DNA of 16,350 nt. Origin: Robiginitomaculum sp. (GTDB lineage: Bacteria; Pseudomonadota; Alphaproteobacteria; Caulobacterales; Maricaulaceae). A model generated the notes under the pieces. That model worked only from the letters and a program-made list of their open reading frames with translations. It had not been told where the DNA came from and did no database searches. The first letter of the stretch is position 1; every line of letters begins with the position of its first letter. The translations under genes were made by a program, and so were the position numbers. The DNA lies in NCBI GenBank assembly GCA_016765255.1, contig JAESQI010000334.1, positions 1-16,350 of the forward strand, given 5' to 3'. Shown in pieces: positions 1-7,271 of this stretch.

Positions 1-850
1 CCACATTAAAAATATCTGCATTTGACGCGTCGGCAAAGGCATGATTAGATTTTGGCGTGACAATAGGATCCGCCCCGCAAGACACAATCAATGTCGGGAT
101 ATTTAAGTGTTTTGCATTATCATTTACAAATTTCATGGATTTTAAAGCTGCGCTAATCCAGCCAAATGTAGGGGCGCCAACACGTAAACGTTTGTGGTTT
201 TCAAAATAAGTTGCCCAAAGTTGATACCTATTTGGATCAGAGGTGAGTTTATTCGTCCGAAAGGGTACAGGTAAACCGCTTCTTTGGGCCTGAAAGGGTA
301 AGTTTCTTTCCTTAAAACCGAGCCAAGACAGCCCCCTTACGATTAAATTCAAAGAGGTATCTAGGTCTTGAAACTCCAACATTGGGGCCGTAAATACGCA
401 CGCGGCAGGATTTAGCCGCCCCGTCAAAACGGTTTGCAATCCAATTGTCCCCCCCATGGAATGCCCCATCAGAATATGCGGACGCGGCAATTCACTTTTA
501 AATGCAGTGGTGATAAACGCCAAATCATCACAATAGTCTTCAAAATCACCAACATAGGATTTCATTGGGTCTGCGAGCAATCGTGATGACAATCCCTGCC
601 CGCGAGGGTCAAGAATTAAAACAGAAAACCCACGGCGCGTTAAATCATCAATCGTTTCAAAGTATTTTTCAATGAATTCGGTTCGACCAGGTTGGAAAAT
701 AACACTACCGCGTGCCTCAGCTCGTCCTGCAGCCGCATACATAACCCGTAGTTTAACATTGCCGTTTTGAATATAGTAAAACTGCGCGCCAACAGGAAGA
801 TCAAGGCCTTCCAAGCGAACAACATCTCCAGGCTTGGTTTCAATCTTCAT
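1..850 (-). CDS. Alpha/beta hydrolase (lysophospholipase / serine aminopeptidase S33-like), 3' end missing
   Basis: This minus-strand gene is open from an ATG at 850 to the left edge, giving 283 codons without a stop, so its C-terminus lies outside the window. The protein has the alpha/beta hydrolase fold signature. After the first strands there is a LILDPRGQGLSS segment (the usual D-x-RG-x-G-x-S turn), then the nucleophile elbow GHSMGG with the candidate catalytic Ser131, and a late SCGADPIVTP segment whose Asp261 fits the acid residue. The catalytic His would follow just beyond the window. In the family such enzymes hydrolyse monoacylglycerols, lysophospholipids or other esters; the substrate cannot be told from sequence. 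No signal peptide is seen, so it is probably cytoplasmic. A stop codon 24 bases upstream in frame leaves this ATG as the only good start, although its ribosome site is weak. It lies 48 bases downstream of the SCP2-like gene and may be cotranscribed with it, suggesting a lipid-related role (inference). Confidence 0.85.
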   Translation of the reverse strand, partial: MKIETKPGDVVRLEGLDLPVGAQFYYIQNGNVKLRVMYAAAGRAEARGSVIFQPGRTEFIEKYFETIDDLTRRGFSVLILDPRGQGLSSRLLADPMKSYVGDFEDYCDDLAFITTAFKSELPRPHILMGHSMGGTIGLQTVLTGRLNPAACVFTAPMLEFQDLDTSLNLIVRGLSWLGFKERNLPFQAQRSGLPVPFRTNKLTSDPNRYQLWATYFENHKRLRVGAPTFGWISAALKSMKFVNDNAKHLNIPTLIVSCGADPIVTPKSNHAFADASNADIFNV

Positions 851-898
851 GGGCGTCTCGAATACAGAAGATGTTTACCTACGTCTTACACAGGCAAA

Positions 899-1192
899 TT
901 ACATAGAGCTAAACAATTTTTGCAATCCCATCGCAACAGACATATCACCAGCAACTTTTAATTTACCTGACATAAAGGCCATCATTGGATCAAGATTACC
1001 CGACGAAAGCGAGATAAAATCCTCCTTGGTGACACTGATAGTGCAATCTGCGTCGCTGTCTTCACCAGATACGTCTGTGCCAGATGCAAATACAACCCCA
1101 TCATCACCAAAATCAAATTTAACCGATTTATCAAGTCCACCTGCTGACGTCACAGCAGTTTTCATTTTTTCTATAATTTCTTCATTGGTCAT
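899..1192 (-). CDS. SCP2 sterol-carrier-like (sterol-binding domain) protein
   Basis: This encodes a 97-residue protein consisting of a single SCP2 domain. Recognisable elements are the acidic N-terminal helix (NEEIIEKMKTAV), a central beta-sheet with CTISVTKEDFISLSSG, and the hallmark C-terminal stretch DPMMAFMSGKLKVAGDMSVAMGLQKLF. Family members have a hydrophobic tunnel that binds fatty acids, acyl-CoA or sterols; bacterial stand-alone versions are thought to be lipid carriers with uncertain substrates. I chose the ATG at 1192 rather than an in-frame ATG at 1204, because GGAG sits six bases before the 1192 codon and overlaps the upstream ATG. The alpha/beta hydrolase gene follows 48 bases later on the same strand, a plausible lipid-handling pair. 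Confidence 0.88.
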   Translation of the reverse strand: MTNEEIIEKMKTAVTSAGGLDKSVKFDFGDDGVVFASGTDVSGEDSDADCTISVTKEDFISLSSGNLDPMMAFMSGKLKVAGDMSVAMGLQKLFSSM

Positions 1193-1294
1193 AAGGCTCT
1201 CCATTTATATGCATATTGTTGAATATGTATGAGAGGTTATAGGGTAAAAATCCAGCCCAAAACACTTAAAAATACAATATTTAGCAATAAATGA

Positions 1295-2134
1295 TTACAT
1301 AGGTTTGCGGAACTTAAGTGTGAACCGATCAGACTCCCCAATTGCCTTATATTTAGCCTCGTCAAAGTCTGCAGCCATTTCTTCACCACGCTTCGCACTG
1401 CTACTCACGGGCGGCAATGTCCATACACCAAAGGGGTGATCAGCTGTATCTTTGGGGTTGGCATTTATTTCACTAGACCCAACGAATTCAAATCCTACTT
1501 CTGCAGCCAAAGATTTCACAAAACTCGCCTGCACATAACCGTCGCGGGTTTTTAAATCTTGTTCGCCTGATTCTGGTAGCCGGTGCTCGACGATTCCCAA
1601 TATTCCGCCAGGTTTTAAGGCGGCATAAAAATCAGCAAATGCTTTTTCTTCAAAGCCTCTACTCACCCATGAATGTACATTGCGAAAAGACAAAACGAGG
1701 TCAGCTTGTCCGCCTGCCAGTAAAGGTGATTTATCACTAAAATCTACACTGGTGACAAGACCATATAATTCTCCATTGGTTTCAAATTTATCTTTAAACC
1801 GTTTCCCAACACCAGCCGCTATATATGTGCCGCCCGTCGCTTTACTATACGGAGTAAGAATATTTGAATACCAACCACCGCCTGGGTAAATCTCCACAAT
1901 GGTTTGTTCGGGCGCCAAACCAAAAAATTCCAATGTCTCTTTAGGATGTCTAAACACATCGCGCTGTGCTTCATCACCGCGCCACTCGCCTGCTATAACG
2001 TGCTCTAAGGGGGACATTTTTGCCGCAACACTGATTGTGTCTGCGTTGTCTACAGTTTTCATAGATTTAGCACATCCAGAGACTACCAATACATTCGCAA
2101 GACAGACTCCTATCATTAAAGTACGTATATTCAT
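1295..2134 (-). CDS. Exported lipoprotein with class I SAM-methyltransferase fold (COG4798-like)
   Basis: This encodes 279 residues. The N-terminus is a lipoprotein signal peptide: a short basic start, a hydrophobic run, and the lipobox VVSGC with Cys21 as the predicted lipidated residue. The mature part carries Rossmann methyltransferase motifs: TIVEIYPGGGWYSNIL (about residues 78-93, the SAM-binding motif I), ADLVLSFRNVHSW (about 144-156) and ALKPGGILGIVEHR (about 172-185). This pattern matches the 'predicted methyltransferase' family COG4798, which often carries a signal peptide; no reaction is established that I know of. The start is the ATG at 2134, with GGGAG seven bases upstream. An in-frame ATG at 2164 has no ribosome site and would put ten residues before the signal peptide. 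It is divergent from hsp20. A lipid anchor places it outside the cytoplasm, where SAM is not normally available, so catalytic activity is doubtful. Confidence 0.82.
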   Translation of the reverse strand: MNIRTLMIGVCLANVLVVSGCAKSMKTVDNADTISVAAKMSPLEHVIAGEWRGDEAQRDVFRHPKETLEFFGLAPEQTIVEIYPGGGWYSNILTPYSKATGGTYIAAGVGKRFKDKFETNGELYGLVTSVDFSDKSPLLAGGQADLVLSFRNVHSWVSRGFEEKAFADFYAALKPGGILGIVEHRLPESGEQDLKTRDGYVQASFVKSLAAEVGFEFVGSSEINANPKDTADHPFGVWTLPPVSSSAKRGEEMAADFDEAKYKAIGESDRFTLKFRKPM

Positions 2135-2159
2135 AACTTTTCTCCCATTAGTTTTTTTA

Positions 2160-2187
2160 ATCATAGTTATTATCCCTTGTTAAGCAA
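2160..2187 (-). promoter_or_regulatory. Possible sigma-70-type promoter of the lipoprotein gene
   Basis: On the minus strand TTGCTT (2187-2182) and TATGAT (2165-2160) are 16 bases apart and lie just upstream of the lipoprotein start at 2134. The -10 match is good and the -35 match is weak, so this is tentative. The -35 element falls inside the interrupted inverted repeat at 2177-2206. Confidence 0.3.
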
Positions 2188-2206
2188 GGCATAGCTTGCA
2201 CAACAA
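2177..2206. repeat. Interrupted inverted repeat, candidate operator
   Basis: Two 12-base half sites face each other around a centre at 2191/2192: TTGTTAAGCAAG on the left and, read inversely on the right, TTGTTGTGCAAG (10 of 12 matching). It lies between the divergent lipoprotein gene and the hsp20 promoter, and overlaps the proposed -35 of the former. It could be a repressor site or a hairpin; no regulator is encoded nearby. Confidence 0.35.
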
Positions 2207-2226
2207 ACCCAACTGCGGACACAAAA

Positions 2227-2254
2227 CTTGAAATCAAATAAAACAGACCCATAT
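2227..2254 (+). promoter_or_regulatory. Sigma-32 (RpoH) type heat-shock promoter of hsp20
   Basis: CTTGAAA (2227-2233), then 14 bases, then CCCATAT (2248-2254) gives a near-perfect match to the RpoH consensus (CTTGAAA, 11-16 bases, CCCATnT). Transcription would begin near 2261, exactly where the first leader hairpin starts, giving an untranslated leader of about 88 bases before hsp20. Heat induction of the downstream gene is therefore expected. Confidence 0.8.
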
Positions 2255-2260
2255 CTAGTA

Positions 2261-2348
2261 TGGGTGCCAATCGGGCCCAATAAATTGCAAAATGCCAAAT
2301 CGGGTTTTGCTTAAACACAACTTACATTGCTTTGAAAGGATGTATAAA
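2261..2348 (+). promoter_or_regulatory. ROSE-like RNA thermometer in the hsp20 5' leader
   Basis: Three hairpins can be drawn by hand in the leader. Hairpin 1 pairs 2261-2268 with 2273-2279, and hairpin 2 pairs 2287-2296 with 2302-2310; the two have the same design, with one unpaired G just before the apical CC/GG pairs. Hairpin 3 (2323-2344) holds the ribosome site. TTGCT at 2327-2331 faces AGGAT at 2337-2341, including the G-G opposition typical of the UYGCU/AGGA core of ROSE elements, and an outer TAC/GTA stem closes it. ROSE thermometers are known upstream of small heat-shock genes in rhizobia and related Alphaproteobacteria: they hide the Shine-Dalgarno sequence at low temperature and melt on heating. 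Folding energies were not computed. Confidence 0.65.
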
Positions 2349-2819
2349 ATGAACTATGACTTCACCCCCCTGAGCCGCTCATTCATTGGCTTTGACCGTA
2401 TGGCCAACCTTATTGATAGTGCCACAAAAATTTCGACTACAAATTCTTACCCCCCTTATAATATTGCCCAACTCAGCGAAGACACATATTTGATTGAACT
2501 CGCCGTCGCAGGGTTTGGAGACAGTGATCTTGAGCTTCAAACCCACGAAAATGTGCTGACCATCATTGGGACAAAAGCCGCCAATGAAACCAACACTGGT
2601 GAATACTTACACAGAGGGATTGCTGAGCGCGGGTTTGAGCGCCGGTTCCAACTTGCCGACCATGTTTTAGTATCAGGTGCTAGTCTTGAAAACGGTCTCT
2701 TGCGCATAGAATTGAAGCGGGAATTACCAGAAGCAATGAAGCCTCGCAAAATAGAGATCACCAATCATGACGAAGATTTAATCAGTTCGAAACCTTGTCG
2801 CAAGAGCAAAGCTGCTTAA
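2349..2819 (+). CDS. Small heat-shock protein, Hsp20/alpha-crystallin family (IbpA-like)
   Basis: This encodes 156 residues. A short N-terminal arm (about 1-37, with the FxGFDRMANLID segment common to IbpA-like proteins) precedes the alpha-crystallin domain (about 38-130). That domain includes YPPYNIAQLSEDTYLIELAVAGF, the ENVLTIIGTK strand and ENGLLRIELKRELPE. A C-terminal IEI motif (I-x-I) is where family members dock into neighbouring subunits during oligomer assembly. Hsp20 proteins are ATP-independent holdases that bind unfolding proteins and inclusion bodies. The ATG at 2349 follows AAAGGA eight bases upstream; an upstream in-frame ATG at 2292 lies inside the leader hairpins and is not credible. 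A sigma-32-type promoter and a ROSE-like leader predict double heat control. It converges on rpoC. Confidence 0.93.
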   Translation: MNYDFTPLSRSFIGFDRMANLIDSATKISTTNSYPPYNIAQLSEDTYLIELAVAGFGDSDLELQTHENVLTIIGTKAANETNTGEYLHRGIAERGFERRFQLADHVLVSGASLENGLLRIELKRELPEAMKPRKIEITNHDEDLISSKPCRKSKAA

Positions 2820-2921
2820 ATATACTCTAAGGCGTTGAGACTGTTTGTTTGCATCACCCCTGCCCTCCCCCCTTAAGGGTCAGGATTGCGGTGTAAATAT
2901 TATAACATGATCCGCTGATAA

Positions 2922-2960
2922 CGCGACGTCCTGCACTTCCTCCCCCAGCAGGACGTCGCG
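2922..2960. terminator. 13-bp perfect inverted repeat downstream of hsp20, probable terminator hairpin
   Basis: CGCGACGTCCTGC (2922-2934) and its exact complement (2948-2960) flank a 13-base pyrimidine-rich loop. On the plus strand it is followed by GTTTATCTTT, a weak T tract, so it may end hsp20 transcripts. It lies about 100 bases past the hsp20 stop. Confidence 0.55.
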
Positions 2961-2980
2961 GTTTATCTTTAAAATTCAAT

Positions 2981-3010
2981 AAAAAAAGCCGCCCAGAAAG
3001 GCGGCTTTTT
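2981..3010. terminator. Bidirectional rho-independent terminator between rpoC and hsp20
   Basis: GCCGCC (2988-2993) and GGCGGC (3000-3005) form a six-pair GC stem with a six-base loop. The stem is flanked by seven A (2981-2987) on the left and five T (3006-3010) on the right. Read on the minus strand it ends in a T7 run, just 20 bases past the rpoC stop, so it terminates the rpl-rpo operon. It also works in the hsp20 direction. Confidence 0.88.
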
Positions 3011-3029
3011 ATTCTTGATGGCAGGTTAT

Positions 3030-6000
3030 TTACGCGCCCGTTTCCTCAGAAATTTCTGCTGGAAATTCTTCTATAGCAGGTAGAGCTGCCGCCCGTTCTT
3101 CGAGAACAGCCGCGTCGCGCTCATTGGCCAATTTTTGGTATTTCCGCAAATTCGCACCTGTACCTGCTGGGATCAAACGCCCAACGATTACATTTTCTTT
3201 TAGGCCCTCCAGCATATCTTCTTTGCCGTGTACTGACGCATCGGTTAAGACGCGTGTGGTTTCTTGGAACGAAGCAGCCGATATAAAGGAACGCGTCTGC
3301 AAGCTGGCTTTGGTAATCCCCAATAAAACAGGTTTGCCGATGGCTGGCGTTTTGTTTTTATCACGCTCAAACAAAGCTTCGTTAATTTCAGCAAATTCAA
3401 CTCGGTCAAGCTGCTCCCCGCGCAACAAACTGGTGTCGCCAGGATCGGTGACTTCAACTTTTTGCAACATTTGACGCACAATCACTTCGATATGTTTGTC
3501 ATTGATTGGCACACCTTGAAGGCGGTAAACGGCCTGAACTTCATTGACCAAATAATCGGCCAAAGCTTCCACACCCAAAATTTCCAAAATATCATGTGGA
3601 GCAGGATTGCCGTCGATAAGATAGCTGCCTTTGAGAACACGGTCACCATCACGGACGGTCATATGTTTACCCTTAGCAATCAAATATTGCACAGGTTCTA
3701 TACTCTCATCATCTGGGACAATTTGAATACGGCGCTTGTTTTTATAATCACGGGTAAATTCAATTTTCCCGTCGCAAGCTGCAATCACCGCATCATTTTT
3801 TGGACGACGCGCTTCAAACAATTCCACCACACGCGGCAAGCCACCCGTAATATCTTTTTGGGTTGCGCTCCCTTTAGCAATACGAGCAAGCGCTTCACCA
3901 GCATGTACCGTATCATCATCATTAACTGACAATATAGCGCCTACAGCAAGCATATAGGTCGCCGCATTGCCATTTGCGGTTTTTACGGGTTCGCCGTTTT
4001 TATCTTGAACCACGACCATTGGCTGTAGATCACCACCCTTAGACGAGGAGCGCCAGTCAACAATGACTTTGTTTGTAATCCCAGTTTCTTCGTCAGTTTC
4101 TTCGCGAACAGATACACCTTCGACCATATCAAGAAGCTTAACAGTACCGCCAACTTCTGTAATAATTGGCTCTGCATAGGGATCCCAATCGGCTAGTCTA
4201 TCGCCGTGTGATACTTTCTTACCTGCGGCAATCGTCAGCCGTGTCCCATATGCAACTTTATGAGTTTCGAGGGATTTACCATCTTTGGTCTCAACTGCAA
4301 TTTGCATATTGCGGCCCATGACAATGAAGACACCATTTTTATCTTTGACAACTTTGCCGTCAATATAAACCATCATACCTTCGGATTTACTCTCAACAGA
4401 AGATTTCTCAGACACAGATGCTGTACCGCCAATATGGAAAGTCCGCATGGTTAGCTGTGTACCAGGTTCGCCAATAGATTGCGCCGCAATCACACCGACG
4501 GCCTCTCCCATATTCACTTTAGTCCCACGCGCCAAATCACGACCATAACAGGTCGCACAAATTCCGCTGGTTGTTTCGCATGTCAAAGGCGAGCGGGTTT
4601 GCGCGTCAGCAATTCCGCTTGCGTCAATTTTAACCGCAATATCCTCATCAATATATGTATTGGCGGGGAACATGACTTCACCCGTTTGTGGGTCATGCAT
4701 GTCCTCGGCACAAGTACGGCCAAGCATACGCTCGCCCAGTGAGACAACGACCTCGCCCCCGTCCACAACAGGTGTGAGACGAATACCAGCGCTGGTGCCG
4801 CAATCTTGCTCATTGACAATACAGTCTTGAGCCACATCAACAAGCCGACGTGTAAGATATCCGGAGTTGGCTGTTTTAAGAGCCGTATCCGCCAGACCTT
4901 TCCGGGCCCCATGGGTCGAGTTAAAATACTCAAGAACCGACAGGCCTTCTTTAAAGTTTGAAATAATCGGCGTTTCGATGATTTCACCCGATGGTTTCGC
5001 CATCAAACCGCGCATACCCGCAAGTTGTTTCATCTGGTTTTTAGAACCACGCGCGCCCGAGTCCGCCATCATAAAGACGGAGTTGATCATTTTACGCGGC
5101 TTGGCTGCCTCAGCCATCATGGCGTCGGCCACTTTGTCCGTACATTTTGACCATGCATCAGCGACTTTGTTATATTTCTCGCCTTTGGTAATCAAACCAT
5201 CTGCATATTGTTGCTCAAACGCATCTACATCTGCTTGCGTTTTATCAACTTCGATTTTCTTGGCGGCAGGGATAATCATATCATCTTTACCAAATGAAAT
5301 ACCCGCAGCTGCCGCTTCTCTAAAGCCGAGCCCCATGATTTTATCACAAAAAATCACAGTCGCCTTTTGACCAGCATGGCGATAAACATCTTCAATCACT
5401 TTCCCAATCGCTTTTTTAGATAAAGCTTGATTGATGATTGAATAGTGAATTTTTTTATGCTTTGGCAAATATTCGGCAACCATTAAACGACCAGCCGTTG
5501 TTTCGGCTAGTTCTTGCACGATGCTACCGTCTTCTTGCACGACATCAAACCGCGCTTTTATTTTGGTGTGCATTGTGATGTGTTTGGCATCAAGAGCCGC
5601 TTCCAATTCACCCATATCTGCGATCGTGCGGCCTTCGCCTTTTTCGCCGTCAACGGCCAAAGACATATAATAAAGACCCAGCACGATATCCTGTGAAGGA
5701 ACAATCACTGGCTTGCCATTTGAGGGCGACAAAATATTGTTGGTCGACATCATCAATACACGGGATTCTAACTGTGCCTCGATTGATAATGGGACGTGAA
5801 CGGCCATTTGGCCACCGTCAAAGTCAGCGTTAAAAGCGGTACAAACGAGCGGGTGCAAACGAATAGCCTTACCCTCGGTGAGGACAGGTTCAAACGCTTG
5901 AATACCAAGCCTATGCAGGGTTGGCGCACGGTTGAGTAAAATTGGATGTTCGCGGATGACTTCGTCTAAGATATCCCAAACTTCAGGCCGTTGTTTTTCA

Positions 6001-7208
6001 ACGATTTTTTTGGACTGTTTGACAGTTGAAGATATACCCTTCGCGTCAAGGCGAGCGTAAATAAATGGCTTAAACAATTCAAGAGCCATTTTCTTTGGCA
6101 AACCACATTGGTGCAACATGAGCTCTGGCCCAACCACGATTACGGACCGACCAGAATAATCAACCCGTTTGCCGAGCAAGTTTTGACGGAAACGCCCTTG
6201 CTTACCTTTAAGCATATCGGACATGGATTTAAGCGGACGTTTATTGGCGCCCGTAATCACACGACCACGTCGACCGTTATCAAACAGCGCGTCAACAGAT
6301 TCTTGCAACATACGTTTTTCATTACGGATAATGATATCAGGAGCGCGAAGTTCTATGAGGCGCTTGAGGCGGTTATTACGGTTGATCACACGGCGGTATA
6401 AATCGTTAAGGTCAGACGTAGCAAAACGGCCACCATCCAAGGGAACAAGCGGGCGTAATTCTGGCGGTATCACAGGAACTACGGTCATAATCATCCACTC
6501 TGGGCGATTTCCAGAATGAATGAACGCCTCGAGGAGCTTCAGCCGCTTTTGGTATTTTTTCAGCTTTAATTCTGAACCCGTTTCGCCCATGTCAAAACGG
6601 ACGCGTTCAACTTCGGCTTCGAGGTCTAGACCAATGAGCATTTCACGTACGGCCTCTGCGCCAATGCTAGCGGTAAAGCTGTCTTCACCAAATTCGGTTT
6701 GCGCATCAAGGAATTCTTCCTCAGATAGCAATTGACGCTCGGTCATCGAAGTCAGGCCAGGTTCTGTAATCACAAAACTTTCAAAATACAAAATCCGCTC
6801 GACTTGTTTTAATGTAATGTCGAGCATGGTCGCAATACGAGACGGCAAGGATTTTAGGAACCAAATATGAGCTACAGGCGCAGCCAGTTCAATATGGCCC
6901 ATACGTTCGCGACGAACACGGGAAACGGTAACTTCAACGCCGCATTTCTCGCAGACAACACCTTTATATTTCATGCGCTTATATTTACCGCACAAGCATT
7001 CGTAATCTTTCATCGGGCCAAAAATACGTGAACAGAACAGACCGTCTTTTTCAGGCTTAAATGTCCGGTAGTTAATGGTTTCAGGCTTGCGAATTTCGCC
7101 AAATGACCAGCTTAAAATCTTCTCTGGACTGGCCAAAGAAATTCTGATGCGATCAAAGCTCGGGCCTTCTTGGGCCGGATTGAAAATGTTCATGACCTCT
7201 TGGTTCAT
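3030..7208 (-). CDS. rpoC: DNA-directed RNA polymerase subunit beta'
   Basis: This encodes the full-length 1392-residue largest subunit of RNA polymerase (E. coli has 1407). The order of landmarks is normal: N-terminal zinc site C71/C73/C86/C89, the lid/rudder region, KGKQGRFRQNLLGKRVDYSGRS, the catalytic loop near 460, bridge helix and trigger-loop regions (SGARGSKNQMKQLAGMRG; QSIGEPGTQLTMRTFHIGG), and the second zinc site including PLTCETTSGICATCYG. The striking exception is the catalytic motif. NADFDGD, whose three Asp residues hold the active-site Mg2+, reads NADFDGG here: codon 466 (5813-5811) is GGC instead of GAC. An enzyme with this change should not polymerise, so a consensus error at 5812 is the first suspect. 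The start is the ATG at 7208, with AAGGAG six bases upstream. It lies 63 bases after rpoB and is followed by a terminator. Confidence 0.98.
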   Translation of the reverse strand: MNQEVMNIFNPAQEGPSFDRIRISLASPEKILSWSFGEIRKPETINYRTFKPEKDGLFCSRIFGPMKDYECLCGKYKRMKYKGVVCEKCGVEVTVSRVRRERMGHIELAAPVAHIWFLKSLPSRIATMLDITLKQVERILYFESFVITEPGLTSMTERQLLSEEEFLDAQTEFGEDSFTASIGAEAVREMLIGLDLEAEVERVRFDMGETGSELKLKKYQKRLKLLEAFIHSGNRPEWMIMTVVPVIPPELRPLVPLDGGRFATSDLNDLYRRVINRNNRLKRLIELRAPDIIIRNEKRMLQESVDALFDNGRRGRVITGANKRPLKSMSDMLKGKQGRFRQNLLGKRVDYSGRSVIVVGPELMLHQCGLPKKMALELFKPFIYARLDAKGISSTVKQSKKIVEKQRPEVWDILDEVIREHPILLNRAPTLHRLGIQAFEPVLTEGKAIRLHPLVCTAFNADFDGGQMAVHVPLSIEAQLESRVLMMSTNNILSPSNGKPVIVPSQDIVLGLYYMSLAVDGEKGEGRTIADMGELEAALDAKHITMHTKIKARFDVVQEDGSIVQELAETTAGRLMVAEYLPKHKKIHYSIINQALSKKAIGKVIEDVYRHAGQKATVIFCDKIMGLGFREAAAAGISFGKDDMIIPAAKKIEVDKTQADVDAFEQQYADGLITKGEKYNKVADAWSKCTDKVADAMMAEAAKPRKMINSVFMMADSGARGSKNQMKQLAGMRGLMAKPSGEIIETPIISNFKEGLSVLEYFNSTHGARKGLADTALKTANSGYLTRRLVDVAQDCIVNEQDCGTSAGIRLTPVVDGGEVVVSLGERMLGRTCAEDMHDPQTGEVMFPANTYIDEDIAVKIDASGIADAQTRSPLTCETTSGICATCYGRDLARGTKVNMGEAVGVIAAQSIGEPGTQLTMRTFHIGGTASVSEKSSVESKSEGMMVYIDGKVVKDKNGVFIVMGRNMQIAVETKDGKSLETHKVAYGTRLTIAAGKKVSHGDRLADWDPYAEPIITEVGGTVKLLDMVEGVSVREETDEETGITNKVIVDWRSSSKGGDLQPMVVVQDKNGEPVKTANGNAATYMLAVGAILSVNDDDTVHAGEALARIAKGSATQKDITGGLPRVVELFEARRPKNDAVIAACDGKIEFTRDYKNKRRIQIVPDDESIEPVQYLIAKGKHMTVRDGDRVLKGSYLIDGNPAPHDILEILGVEALADYLVNEVQAVYRLQGVPINDKHIEVIVRQMLQKVEVTDPGDTSLLRGEQLDRVEFAEINEALFERDKNKTPAIGKPVLLGITKASLQTRSFISAASFQETTRVLTDASVHGKEDMLEGLKENVIVGRLIPAGTGANLRKYQKLANERDAAVLEERAAALPAIEEFPAEISEETGA

Positions 7209-7271
7209 GGTATTCTCCTTATACTATTAGAGCCGTTTAACAGGCTCGAAAAAACAAAGTGAACGACTAGA

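Noticed and set aside
1207..1227. AT-rich palindromes (ATATGCATAT and CATAT/ATATG) upstream of the SCP2-like gene
   Set aside because: They are short and of low complexity; no promoter with acceptable spacing could be defined.
834..1232. 132-codon plus-strand open frame over the SCP2-like gene
   Set aside because: It lies antisense to a clear SCP2 domain protein; the translation is Ser/Thr-rich and low in complexity with no family match that I can recognise.
2292..2348. Longer hsp20 start at 2292 adding 19 residues
   Set aside because: It falls inside the leader hairpins and lacks a ribosome site. The ATG at 2349 has AAAGGA at good distance and gives a normal IbpA-like N-terminus.
2870..2879. 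Ten-base palindrome CCCTTAAGGG after hsp20
   Set aside because: A palindrome of this size is expected by chance, and nothing nearby supports a role.
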